A stretch of DNA of 63,780 nt, from contig JAIXPL010000066.1 in the NCBI GenBank assembly GCA_027486255.1, positions 1-63,780 of the forward strand, read 5' to 3'. This document shows positions 56,662-63,780 of the stretch, one piece after another; the stretch's first letter is position 1, and every line of letters begins with the position of its first letter. A program made the position numbers and the translations under genes. Under the pieces are notes generated by a model. The model did no database searches, was not told the origin of the DNA, and saw nothing but the letters and a program-made list of their open reading frames with translations. This DNA is from Comamonadaceae bacterium (GTDB taxonomy: Bacteria > Pseudomonadota > Gammaproteobacteria > Burkholderiales > Burkholderiaceae_C).

Positions 56662-56682
56662 TTGACGTAAACGTAAGGTCAA
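56662..56682. promoter_or_regulatory. Candidate operator (LiuR-like, MerR family)
   Basis: TTGACGTAAACGTAAGGTCAA contains the direct pair ACGTAA-ACGTAA inside outer inverted arms TTGAC/GTCAA. It is 48 bases upstream of the SDR dehydrogenase start. The pattern is close to the remembered site of LiuR, the MerR-family regulator of branched-chain amino-acid and acyl-CoA degradation genes. The regulator gene is not in the window. Confidence 0.45.
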
Positions 56683-56729
56683 CCGCCCTCTCTACCCCTC
56701 TTACGCATACACAAAAAAGGATCGATTCC

Positions 56730-57488
56730 ATGGACATCGCAGGCAAGGTTTTCATCGTCACGGGCGGCGCCTCCGGGCTGGGCGAAGGCACGGCGCGCAT
56801 GCTCTCTAGCCTCGGTGGCCAGGTCGTGATCGCCGACATGCAGGAGGATAAAGGGCAAGCCATTGCCAAGGAACTCGGCGGCGCCTTTCTGAAGTGCGAC
56901 GTGAGCCAAGAGGCCGACGCTCAGGCCGTGGTGGCCAAGGCGGTGTCGCTGGGCAAGTTCATGGGCCTGGTCAACTGCGCCGGCATCGCCCCCGCCGAGA
57001 AGACCGTGGGCAAGAACGGCGCGCATTCTCTGTCCGTGTTCGCCAAGGTGATCCAGGTCAACCTCGTGGGCACCTTCAACATGATCCGTTTGGCCGCTGA
57101 AGCCATGAGCAAGAACGAGCCCGAGGCCACCGGCGAGCGCGGGGCCATCATCAACACAGCCTCCGTCGCCGCCTACGATGGCCAGATGGGCCAGGCCGCC
57201 TACAGCGCCTCCAAGGGCGGTGTGGTCGGCATGACCCTGCCGATCGCGCGCGACCTGGCACGCAACGGGATTCGTGTCATGACCATTGCACCCGGCATCT
57301 TCGGCACGCCCATGATGTTCGGCATGCCCCAGGAGGTGCAGGACTCGCTGGCTGCCGCCGTGCCCTTTCCCTCGCGCCTGGGCACGCCGCAGGATTACGC
57401 CAAGCTGGCCCGCCACATCTTCGAGAACGACATGCTCAACGGCGAGGTGATCCGCCTGGACGGCGCCATCCGCCTGGCCCCCCGCTAA
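56730..57488 (+). CDS. SDR oxidoreductase, 3-hydroxyacyl-CoA dehydrogenase type 2-like
   Basis: Short-chain dehydrogenase, 252 aa. Cofactor motif [19 protein letters not shown]-equivalent [10 protein letters not shown], catalytic Ser in [10 protein letters not shown], and Tyr/Lys in YSASKGG are present. The sequence [20 protein letters not shown] and the C-terminal [18 protein letters not shown] are characteristic of the HSD17B10-like 3-hydroxyacyl-CoA dehydrogenase branch, used in branched-chain and short-chain acyl-CoA oxidation. A MerR/LiuR-like site upstream fits that role. Confidence 0.92.
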   Translation: MDIAGKVFIVTGGASGLGEGTARMLSSLGGQVVIADMQEDKGQAIAKELGGAFLKCDVSQEADAQAVVAKAVSLGKFMGLVNCAGIAPAEKTVGKNGAHSLSVFAKVIQVNLVGTFNMIRLAAEAMSKNEPEATGERGAIINTASVAAYDGQMGQAAYSASKGGVVGMTLPIARDLARNGIRVMTIAPGIFGTPMMFGMPQEVQDSLAAAVPFPSRLGTPQDYAKLARHIFENDMLNGEVIRLDGAIRLAPR

Positions 57489-57514
57489 AGCCCCAGGGCG
57501 GGCTTTGACTGATC

Positions 57515-57536
57515 GACAGGCCCTTTGGGGCCTGTC
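57515..57536 (+). terminator. Stem-loop after the SDR gene
   Basis: GACAGGCCC and GGGCCTGTC form a perfect 9-bp stem with a TTTG loop 27 bases after the stop. The downstream CTCGTTTG has only a short T-run, so termination may be partial; the gamma-glutamyltransferase gene starts 38 bases later. Confidence 0.5.
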
Positions 57537-57573
57537 CTCGTTTGAAGCCCCGCCAGCCTGCACTCCCCCGCTC

Positions 57574-59367
57574 ATGAAGCCTGTCCTGCGCCTGTCCACC
57601 CTGCTGCTGTTGGCCGGATGCGCCGTGCCCCCGCGCGCCCTCCCACCGGTGGAAGTGCAGCCCGAGGCAGCCAGTGGCTACCAGCTCAAAACGGGCGGAT
57701 TGCTGGCGCGCCAGGCGGTCGTCGCCGCCCATCCCTTGGCGGCCGAAGCGGGCCTGCAGATGCTGCGAGCCGGCGGCTCGGCCCTGGACGCCGCCATTGC
57801 CGCCCAGATGGTGCTGGGGCTGGTGGAGCCACAGTCCAGCGGCATCGGTGGAGGCGCTTTCCTGCTGCATGCCGAGGGTTCGCGGGTTCAGGCCTTCGAC
57901 GGGCGGGAAACCGCCCCAGGCCGGGCCCGACCCGAGGCCTTCCTGGACACGCAAGGCCGGCCCATGGCGTTTTCCGAGGCCGTGCTCAGCGGCCAGGCCG
58001 TCGGCGTGCCGGGGGCGGTGCGCATGCTCGAGGCGGCGCACCGCCAGCATGGCCGGCTACCCTGGGCCCGCCTGCTGGCGCCGGCCATTGCCCTGGCCGA
58101 GGCAGGCTATCCGGTCAGCCACCGGCTGCACACCTTGCTTCAAGCCGACCCGCACCTGCGCCTAGATCCCGTGGCCCGCCGTTTTTTCTACACCCCCGAA
58201 GGTCAGGCCTGGCCCGTGGGCCATGTGCTGCGCAACCCCGAGTACGCGCAAGTGCTCAGGCGCATCGCGCAGGACGGCAGCCGCGCCTTGCATGAAGGAG
58301 AAGTGGCCCAGGCCATGGTCGAGCGCGCCGCCCGCCCACCCCAGCCGGGCGCCCTCAGCCTGGACGACCTGCGCCAGTACCAGCCCCGGGAACGCGCGGC
58401 CCTGTGCGTGGATCACCAGGCAGCCGGGCAGGCCTGGCGGCTGTGCGGCTTTCCACCGCCGTCTTCAGGCCACATCGCCGTGGCGCAGATCCTGGGTCTG
58501 CTGAGCCAGACGCAGGTGCAAGGCTCGGAACGAGAGGCTGGCTTACCCAGCGCCGACTGGCTGCATCGCTTCTCGGAGGCCTCGCGTCTGGCCATGGCTG
58601 ACCGCGCACAGTACGTGGCCGACCCCGACTTCGTACCGCCGCCCGGCGGGGATTGGCAAAGCCTGGTGGCCCCGGACTACCTGCGCGAGCGCAGCAGGCT
58701 CATCGGCCCGCGAGCGCTTCAGGAGGTGATGCCAGGCCGTCCGGGCGCACAGCGCTCGGCCTTCGCCCCCATGCCCGCTCAGCCGGAGTTCGGCACCAGC
58801 CACATCAGCGTGATCGATGCGCAGGGCCGCGCTGTGGCCCTGACTTCCAGCATCGAGTCGGCCTTTGGCGGCCGTCGCATGGTCAGCACCGACGCCTCGC
58901 GGCCAGGCGGCTTTTTGCTGAACAACCAACTCACCGACTTCAGCCTGACGCCGGCAGATGCCCTGGGCCGGCCGGTGGCCAATCGGCTCGAGCCGGGCAA
59001 GCGGCCGCGCTCGTCCATGTCGCCCACGCTGGTGATGGCCGCGGCCAGCGGACAGCCCGTGATGAGCCTGGGGAGTGCGGGAGGCGCCTACATCATTGCG
59101 TACACGGCCAAGGCCCTGTGGGCGACCCTGCACTGGGGCCTGCCCGCCCAAGAGGCGCTGGCCATGCCGAACCTGGGCCAGCTGGGCACGGGCCTGCGGC
59201 TCGAACCCGGGCGCTTTCCCGCCGCCACCCTGGAGGCGCTGCGCAGCCGGGGCACCGAGGCCAGTTTCCTGCCCCTGACCAGCGGAACCCAATTGCTCCA
59301 GCGCTCCCCGGCCGGGTGGACGGGTGCCGCGGACCCCCGCCGCGAAGGCCAGGTGCTCGGCGACTGA
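57574..59367 (+). CDS. ggt: Gamma-glutamyltransferase (lipoprotein)
   Basis: Autoprocessed Ntn-hydrolase that cleaves gamma-glutamyl bonds of glutathione and related peptides in the periplasm. It is 597 aa from the ATG at 57574. The signal peptide ends in the lipobox LLAGC, so it is probably a lipoprotein rather than soluble. The cleavage/nucleophile region reads FGTSHISVIDAQG; the catalytic Thr is followed by Ser instead of the more common second Thr. Substrate-binding motifs SSIESAFGG, NNQLTDFS, KRPRSSMSPT and GSAGGA are intact. Confidence 0.92.
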   Translation: MKPVLRLSTLLLLAGCAVPPRALPPVEVQPEAASGYQLKTGGLLARQAVVAAHPLAAEAGLQMLRAGGSALDAAIAAQMVLGLVEPQSSGIGGGAFLLHAEGSRVQAFDGRETAPGRARPEAFLDTQGRPMAFSEAVLSGQAVGVPGAVRMLEAAHRQHGRLPWARLLAPAIALAEAGYPVSHRLHTLLQADPHLRLDPVARRFFYTPEGQAWPVGHVLRNPEYAQVLRRIAQDGSRALHEGEVAQAMVERAARPPQPGALSLDDLRQYQPRERAALCVDHQAAGQAWRLCGFPPPSSGHIAVAQILGLLSQTQVQGSEREAGLPSADWLHRFSEASRLAMADRAQYVADPDFVPPPGGDWQSLVAPDYLRERSRLIGPRALQEVMPGRPGAQRSAFAPMPAQPEFGTSHISVIDAQGRAVALTSSIESAFGGRRMVSTDASRPGGFLLNNQLTDFSLTPADALGRPVANRLEPGKRPRSSMSPTLVMAAASGQPVMSLGSAGGAYIIAYTAKALWATLHWGLPAQEALAMPNLGQLGTGLRLEPGRFPAATLEALRSRGTEASFLPLTSGTQLLQRSPAGWTGAADPRREGQVLGD

Positions 59368-59420
59368 GTCCGCCCGGCCAGAAACCCCGGCTCCTACAAT
59401 GGCCTTTACTTCCCGCAGCC

Positions 59421-61328
59421 ATGGCCATCCCCCAATCTTTCATTCAGGAACTCCTGGCCCGCGCGGACATCGCGGACATCGTGGGCCGCCATGTGCAGCT
59501 CAAGAAGGGGGGCGCCAATTTCTCAGGCCTGTGCCCCTTCCACAGTGAAAAGTCGCCCTCCTTCACGGTGAGCCCGTCCAAGCAGTTCTACCACTGCTTC
59601 GGCTGCGGCAAGAACGGCAACGCCATCGGCTTCCTGATGGAGCACCTGGGCATGAACTTCGTCGAGGCCATCAAGGACCTGGCGCAGCAGTACGGCCTGC
59701 AGGTGCCCGAAGAAGACATTCCCCCGGCCGAACGCGCCCGCCAGGCCAAGGCCCGCGAGCAGCAGGCCACGCTCACCAGCGTGCTGGAAAAAGCGGCTCA
59801 AGCCTATGCCAAGCAGCTCAAGAGCTCCCCCAAAGCCGTGGCTTATTTCAAGGGCCGGGGCCTGTCGGGCCAGATTGCCAAGCAATTTGGCCTGGGCTAT
59901 GCCCCCGAGGGCTGGCGGGCTCTGGCCAGTGTCTTCCCCGACTACGCCGATCCGCTCTTGGTGGACAGCGGCCTGGTCATCAGCTCGGAGGCCGAGGAAG
60001 GCCAGCCCGAGGGCGAGGGCAAGCGCTACGACCGTTTCCGCGACCGCGTGATGTTCCCTATCCGCAGCGTCAAAGGGGAATGCATCGGTTTTGGCGGCCG
60101 GGTGCTGGGCGATGAAAAGCCCAAATACTTGAACTCGCCCGAGACCCCCGTCTTCAGCAAAGGCCGCGAACTCTACGGCCTTTTCGAGGCTCGGGGCGCG
60201 CTGCGCGAGCACGGCTACGCGCTGGTGACCGAAGGCTACATGGACGTGGTGGCCCTGGCCCAGCTGGGTTTTGCCAATGCGGTGGCCACGCTGGGCACGG
60301 CCTGCACCAGCGAGCATGTGCAAAAGCTCTTTCGCTTCACCGAGGCGGTGGTGTTCAGCTTCGATGGCGATGCCGCCGGGCGGCGCGCTGCGCGCAAGGC
60401 GCTGGATGCGGCCATTCCCTTTGCCACCGACACCCGCTCGGTCAAGTTCCTGTTTTTGCCGGCCGAGCACGACCCGGACAGCTTCATCCGGGAACACGGG
60501 CAAGAGGCCTTCGGGCAGGCGGTGGGCCAGGCCGTGCCGCTCAGCCGATTTCTCATCGAGTCCGCCAGCGAGGCTTGCGACATGGGCAGCGCCGAAGGCC
60601 GCGCGCGAATGGCCAGCCAGGCACGCGGGCTGTGGAGCCCTCTGCCCGACGGTGCGCTCAAGCGCCAGCTGCTGGCCGAGATCGCCGAGCTGGTGCAGAT
60701 CGACAGCCGCGAGCTGCTGCAGATCTGGCAACCGGCCCGCCCCGAAGGCCGAGGCGGCCGCCGCCCGCCCCGCCCGGCGCCCGACAGCGCCCTGCCACCG
60801 GCCGAGCCAGGCTGGGAAGACATGCCCTCGCCAGAGGCCTGGCAGACTGATCAGAGCGAGCCCGGCGCCTACCGCACGCCCATGGCCTCCACCCGGCGCA
60901 TCAGCCGTGTCCCCGGACGCTTGTTGCCGGCTGGCCGCGAAGACCGGGTGCTGCGCATGATGCTCACCGAGCCGCAGCTCTGGGACAGACTGAGCCCGCA
61001 AGAGCACAACCTGCTGTGCGGCCTGCCCCAGCCACATGGGCCGCTGTTTGCCTGGCTGGAGACGCAGTTGCATGAACATGGCGCACGGCCCTGGGCCGCG
61101 CTGCGTGAAGGCCTGCGGGGCCATGCCCAGGAGAGCTATGCGGTGCAACAGGTGGAGCAGATTCCCGAAGGGATTGAACCCGACTGGGAGGAGACCCGGC
61201 CCATCATTGATGAGCTGATCAGGCGGGCCCGACAGCAGGAGATGGAGTCGCTGGCCGCGCGCGCCGCCACCGACCCGCAGGCACTGGCCCGCTTCAAGGA
61301 ACTGGCGGCCCTGCCCAAGGTTCGCTGA
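59421..61328 (+). CDS. dnaG: DNA primase
   Basis: Synthesises RNA primers for replication, 635 aa from the ATG at 59421 (an open frame extending upstream through the previous gene is not coding). The zinc-binding domain has Cys38, His41, Cys59 and Cys62 (LCPFH, HCFGCG). The TOPRIM catalytic core has Glu271 in VTEGYMDVV and Asp315/Asp317 in FDGDAAGRR. A Pro/Arg-rich linker (about 440-520) leads to the C-terminal DnaB-binding helical domain. It lies upstream of rpoD, part of the classic macromolecular synthesis order; rpsU is not between the previous gene and dnaG here. Confidence 0.97.
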   Translation: MAIPQSFIQELLARADIADIVGRHVQLKKGGANFSGLCPFHSEKSPSFTVSPSKQFYHCFGCGKNGNAIGFLMEHLGMNFVEAIKDLAQQYGLQVPEEDIPPAERARQAKAREQQATLTSVLEKAAQAYAKQLKSSPKAVAYFKGRGLSGQIAKQFGLGYAPEGWRALASVFPDYADPLLVDSGLVISSEAEEGQPEGEGKRYDRFRDRVMFPIRSVKGECIGFGGRVLGDEKPKYLNSPETPVFSKGRELYGLFEARGALREHGYALVTEGYMDVVALAQLGFANAVATLGTACTSEHVQKLFRFTEAVVFSFDGDAAGRRAARKALDAAIPFATDTRSVKFLFLPAEHDPDSFIREHGQEAFGQAVGQAVPLSRFLIESASEACDMGSAEGRARMASQARGLWSPLPDGALKRQLLAEIAELVQIDSRELLQIWQPARPEGRGGRRPPRPAPDSALPPAEPGWEDMPSPEAWQTDQSEPGAYRTPMASTRRISRVPGRLLPAGREDRVLRMMLTEPQLWDRLSPQEHNLLCGLPQPHGPLFAWLETQLHEHGARPWAALREGLRGHAQESYAVQQVEQIPEGIEPDWEETRPIIDELIRRARQQEMESLAARAATDPQALARFKELAALPKVR

Positions 61329-61361
61329 TAGGCGCGAGCCTTCCGCAAAACATGTCAAGGG

Positions 61362-61367
61362 TATAAT
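61362..61367 (+). promoter_or_regulatory. Consensus -10 box upstream of rpoD
   Basis: An exact TATAAT lies 34 bases after the dnaG stop. No convincing -35 is 16-18 bases upstream, so the element is supported only by its perfect -10 and its position before the long rpoD leader. Confidence 0.5.
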
Positions 61368-61373
61368 CCGAAG

Positions 61374-61566
61374 CTCTTGACGGCAAGCGCGACAGCAGCA
61401 CCTCCGGCACAGGCTCCCCCGCGAAACGGGGCCTTCGACGGTTTCAGAGCCACCCCTACCGCAAGGGCTGCACACCAAATGATCGCCCACCACTTGCCAC
61501 GACACGCTGGTTGAGCTGTGCATTGCAGGACTTGTTCCTGCAAAGCTTCTCGCTTGCGTTTTTTTA
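61374..61566 (+). ncRNA. Candidate structured RNA in the dnaG-rpoD spacer
   Basis: The 336-base gap 61329-61664 has no gene. From the expected start after TATAAT, the transcript would contain GCAAGCG (61383-61389), which pairs perfectly with CGCTTGC (61551-61557); a seven-T run follows (61559-61565). Inside are further stems: CCCCG/CGGGG (61417-61431), CCCT/AGGG near 61470, and a perfect 8-bp hairpin TTGCAGGA/TCCTGCAA (61523-61543). Together this looks like a closed RNA of about 190 nt ending at a terminator-like site, or an attenuating rpoD leader. Another hairpin, GCAGCGC/GCGCTGC (61592-61609), lies between it and rpoD. I do not recognise the RNA; it does not look like 6S, tmRNA, 4.5S or RNase P RNA. 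Confidence 0.4.
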
Positions 61567-61664
61567 GTTGCATCCACGATCGCACTTCAGCGCAGCGCCT
61601 TGGCGCTGCCCATGCGTTCATGGCTGCCTGATCGCTGATCCGTTTCTGACCTTGGGGAACCCAC

Positions 61665-63780
61665 ATGCCCGCTGCGAAGTCGAAATCTGTCAAGGTGCCC
61701 GCCAAAGGCATCCTCAAAAAGCCTGCACCGGCCAAGAAAGCCGCCACGGCCAAGCCTGCCGCCAAACCCATCACCAAGGCTGTGACCAAAGCCAGCGCCA
61801 AATCGGTGGCCAAGGTGGGCAGCAAGGCGGTGGCCAAGGCCCCGCTCAAAGCCACAGCCGCCAAACCCAAGGCCAGCCCGCCGCCTGCCGTCAAGACCTC
61901 CGCCAAGGCGCCCCTGAAATCCACCGCCAAATCGTCCAGCACCGCGAAAGTGCCCGCCAAGAGCGCCAGCAAGCCCACAGCCAAGCCGCTGAGCAAGAAC
62001 GCGGGGAAAACAGCAGCAGTTGAAAAAGGCGCGAAGGCCGTCATCTCCAACAAAGCCGCTGACCGCAAGTCCGCCTCCACCGGCAAGGCTGCGGTCCACA
62101 TCGATCCGATTGCGAAGAAAGCCCCCTCATCAGTGCCTCCCAAGTCCCCATCGACTGCCAGCAGCAAAGCTTCCGCCAAAAAGGACGCTGAGCTGAAGGC
62201 AGCGGCGACCGCCACTGCGGCGGACGTACCTGCCAAGAAAAAACCGGGTCGTCCGCCCAAGAACGCAGCCCCAGCCGATGACGCTGTCGGCGCCAAGCGC
62301 GGCCGCAAGGCCAAGGATGCGGCCAAGCCCGAGGTCGACGAAGACTTGTCCGACATCGAAGCCGAGTTCGCTGAAGAGCCGGCCACAGAAGCTGCGGCGA
62401 CCGAGAAGGTCAAACCGCTGCGCATGAAGATCAGCAAGGCCAAAGAGCGGGCCCTGATGAAGGAGTTCGGCCTCGACGAGGCGGTGCTCTCCGAAGAGGA
62501 CATGCTCAAGCGCCGCCAGCGCCTCAAAACCCTGATCAAGCTGGGCAAGACGCGCGGCTACCTGACGCACGGCGAAATCTCCGACCACCTGCCCGACAAG
62601 CTGGTCGACGCCGAGACGCTGGAAGTGGTGGTCAACATGCTCAACGACATGGGCGTGGCCGTGTACGAGCAGGCTCCCGATGCCGAAACCCTGCTGCTGA
62701 ACAACACCGGCCCGACCGTGGCCACCGAGGAAGAAGCCGAGGAAGAGGCCGAAGCGGCGCTGTCCACCGTGGACAGCGAGTTCGGCCGCACCACCGACCC
62801 GGTGCGCATGTACATGCGCGAGATGGGCACGGTCGAGCTGCTCACGCGTGAAGGCGAGATCGAGATCGCCAAGCGCATTGAAGGCGGCCTGCAACGCATG
62901 ATGGAAGCCATCTCTGAGAGCCCGGCGACCATCGCCGAGATCCTGAAGATGGCCGGCGACATCCGCGAGAACAAGATCGTGATTTCCACCGTGGTGGACG
63001 GCTTCACCGACCCCAACGAGGCCGACGACTACGTGGCCGAGGAAGACTTCGACGAGTTCGACGAAGAAGACGATGACGACGGCAAGGGCGGCTCCAAGGC
63101 GCTGACCAAAAAGCTCGAGGAAATGAAGCGCGAAGCGCTCAGCCGCTTCGACAAGATCGCCGAGCACTTCGAGAAAGTGCGCAAGATCTATGACAAGGAA
63201 GGCTACGGCTCGCCCGCCTACCTCAAGGCCCAGAAGGCCCTGAGCGACGAGCTGATGACGGTGCGCTTCACAGCCAAGACCATCGAGCGCCTGTGCGACA
63301 TGCTGCGCGAGCAGGTCAACACGGTGCGCAAGGTCGAGCGCGAGCTGCGCCGCATCATCGTCGATAAGTGCGGCATGCCGCAGGAAATGTTCATCAAGGA
63401 CTTCCCGCCCAACCTGCTCAACCTCAAGTGGGTGGAGAAGCAAGCCGCGGCAAGCAAGCCCTGGTCCACGGTGCTGGGTCGCAACATCCCGCCGGTGCAG
63501 GAGCTGCAGACCAAGCTCGGCGAGATCCAGGCCAGCGTGGTCGTGCCCCTTGACCAGCTCAAGGACATCAACAAGCGCATGAACGAGGGTGAGATCTCTT
63601 CGCGCGATGCCAAGAAGGAAATGATCGAGGCCAACCTGCGCCTGGTCATCTCGATTGCCAAGAAATACACCAACCGAGGCCTGCAGTTCCTCGACCTCAT
63701 CCAGGAAGGCAACATCGGCCTGATGAAGGCGGTCGACAAGTTCGAGTACCGCCGCGGCTACAAGTTCAGCACCTACGCCA
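61665..63780 (+). CDS. rpoD: RNA polymerase primary sigma factor RpoD (partial at right edge)
   Basis: Housekeeping sigma-70, cut off at the window end after 705 codons. Residues 1 to about 235 are a low-complexity, Lys/Ala/Pro/Ser-rich extension resembling histone H1 tails (repeats such as [18 protein letters not shown]). Region 1.1 follows (about 247-310, [19 protein letters not shown]), then an acidic stretch, region 1.2 from about 378 ([21 protein letters not shown]), the acidic non-conserved region with poly-Asp/Glu, and the beginning of region 2 ([29 protein letters not shown]). Regions 2.4-4 are outside the window. A long structured leader precedes it. Confidence 0.97.
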   Translation, partial: MPAAKSKSVKVPAKGILKKPAPAKKAATAKPAAKPITKAVTKASAKSVAKVGSKAVAKAPLKATAAKPKASPPPAVKTSAKAPLKSTAKSSSTAKVPAKSASKPTAKPLSKNAGKTAAVEKGAKAVISNKAADRKSASTGKAAVHIDPIAKKAPSSVPPKSPSTASSKASAKKDAELKAAATATAADVPAKKKPGRPPKNAAPADDAVGAKRGRKAKDAAKPEVDEDLSDIEAEFAEEPATEAAATEKVKPLRMKISKAKERALMKEFGLDEAVLSEEDMLKRRQRLKTLIKLGKTRGYLTHGEISDHLPDKLVDAETLEVVVNMLNDMGVAVYEQAPDAETLLLNNTGPTVATEEEAEEEAEAALSTVDSEFGRTTDPVRMYMREMGTVELLTREGEIEIAKRIEGGLQRMMEAISESPATIAEILKMAGDIRENKIVISTVVDGFTDPNEADDYVAEEDFDEFDEEDDDDGKGGSKALTKKLEEMKREALSRFDKIAEHFEKVRKIYDKEGYGSPAYLKAQKALSDELMTVRFTAKTIERLCDMLREQVNTVRKVERELRRIIVDKCGMPQEMFIKDFPPNLLNLKWVEKQAAASKPWSTVLGRNIPPVQELQTKLGEIQASVVVPLDQLKDINKRMNEGEISSRDAKKEMIEANLRLVISIAKKYTNRGLQFLDLIQEGNIGLMKAVDKFEYRRGYKFSTYA

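Noticed and set aside
58653..59420. Upstream extension of the dnaG reading frame
   Set aside because: It overlaps the gamma-glutamyltransferase gene in another frame and precedes the conserved primase N-terminus.
61374..61566. 6S RNA, tmRNA or signal recognition particle RNA
   Set aside because: The size and closed stem would suit 6S RNA, but I could not match its conserved bubble segments, and none of the hallmark sequences of the other RNAs are present.
59523..61577. 684-codon minus-strand open frame opposite dnaG
   Set aside because: No motifs, and dnaG zinc and TOPRIM residues are intact on the plus strand.
62130..63443. 437-codon minus-strand open frame opposite rpoD
   Set aside because: Shadow of rpoD, rich in Leu/Val/His/Gly without any family resemblance.

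Overview
The window is about 64 kb of GC-rich, densely coding chromosome from a betaproteobacterium of the order Burkholderiales, most likely the family Comamonadaceae. The evidence is the gene content and order: smc-zipA-ligA, dapC-dapD-dapE-prmB, surE-pcm-nlpD, the EarP/EF-P Arg32 pair, PhaR-type operators before a phasin, and an RpoD with a long lysine/alanine-rich N-terminus. No transposase, integrase, phage gene, CRISPR array or rRNA was seen, so this reads as core chromosome with a few accessory pockets.

Layout. 1-4500: end of fabI, then map, glnD and a RidA-like gene. 4500-11800 (minus): smc, zipA, ligA, def. 11970-15975: a 76-aa orphan protein convergent with two tandem paralogous hybrid sensor kinases. 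16140-22321: lysine/peptidoglycan genes dapC-dapD-dapE, then prmB and an ABC-F ATPase. 22339-24992 (minus): surE-pcm-nlpD, without rpoS downstream. 25094-26751: a quinone reductase and a phasin-like gene. 26797-29692 (minus): bactofilin, M23 peptidase, second bactofilin and a RodZ-like membrane HTH protein in one compact operon; this is the most interesting block. 29990-32504 (minus): hupB, tRNA-Val, ppiD, tRNA-His. 32750-37367 (minus): tartrate-dehydrogenase-like gene, then uvrC, pgsA and a DMT transporter. 37426-41103: earP, efp, an AEC carrier and a LOG-family protein. 41091-47999 (minus): MFS transporter, rmuC, hydroxyacid dehydrogenase, Na+/H+ antiporter, pncB and an FKBP. 48012-53585 (minus): branched-chain-type ABC transporter with a fused LivH-LivM permease, nitroreductase, thioesterase and a histone-deacetylase-family gene. 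53793-61328: phasin, patatin lipoprotein, ferric-iron binding protein, SDR dehydrogenase, gamma-glutamyltransferase and dnaG. 61665-end: rpoD, truncated by the window edge.

How the genes work together. Most blocks are housekeeping: chromosome organisation and ligation (smc, ligA), divisome (zipA), wall precursor supply (dap), translation (map, def, prmB, efp), and primase plus primary sigma factor. Two phasins, a PhaR operator pair and a short-chain 3-hydroxyacyl-CoA-type dehydrogenase suggest polyhydroxyalkanoate storage. A Fur-like box before the ferric-binding protein suggests iron control. The bactofilin/M23/RodZ-like operon looks like a self-contained module for local peptidoglycan remodelling scaffolded by polymer-forming proteins.

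All calls rest on reading the sequence and on remembered family features; no database search was run. Several starts were moved from the longest reading frame to an internal ATG, GTG or TTG, with the reason given in each entry.
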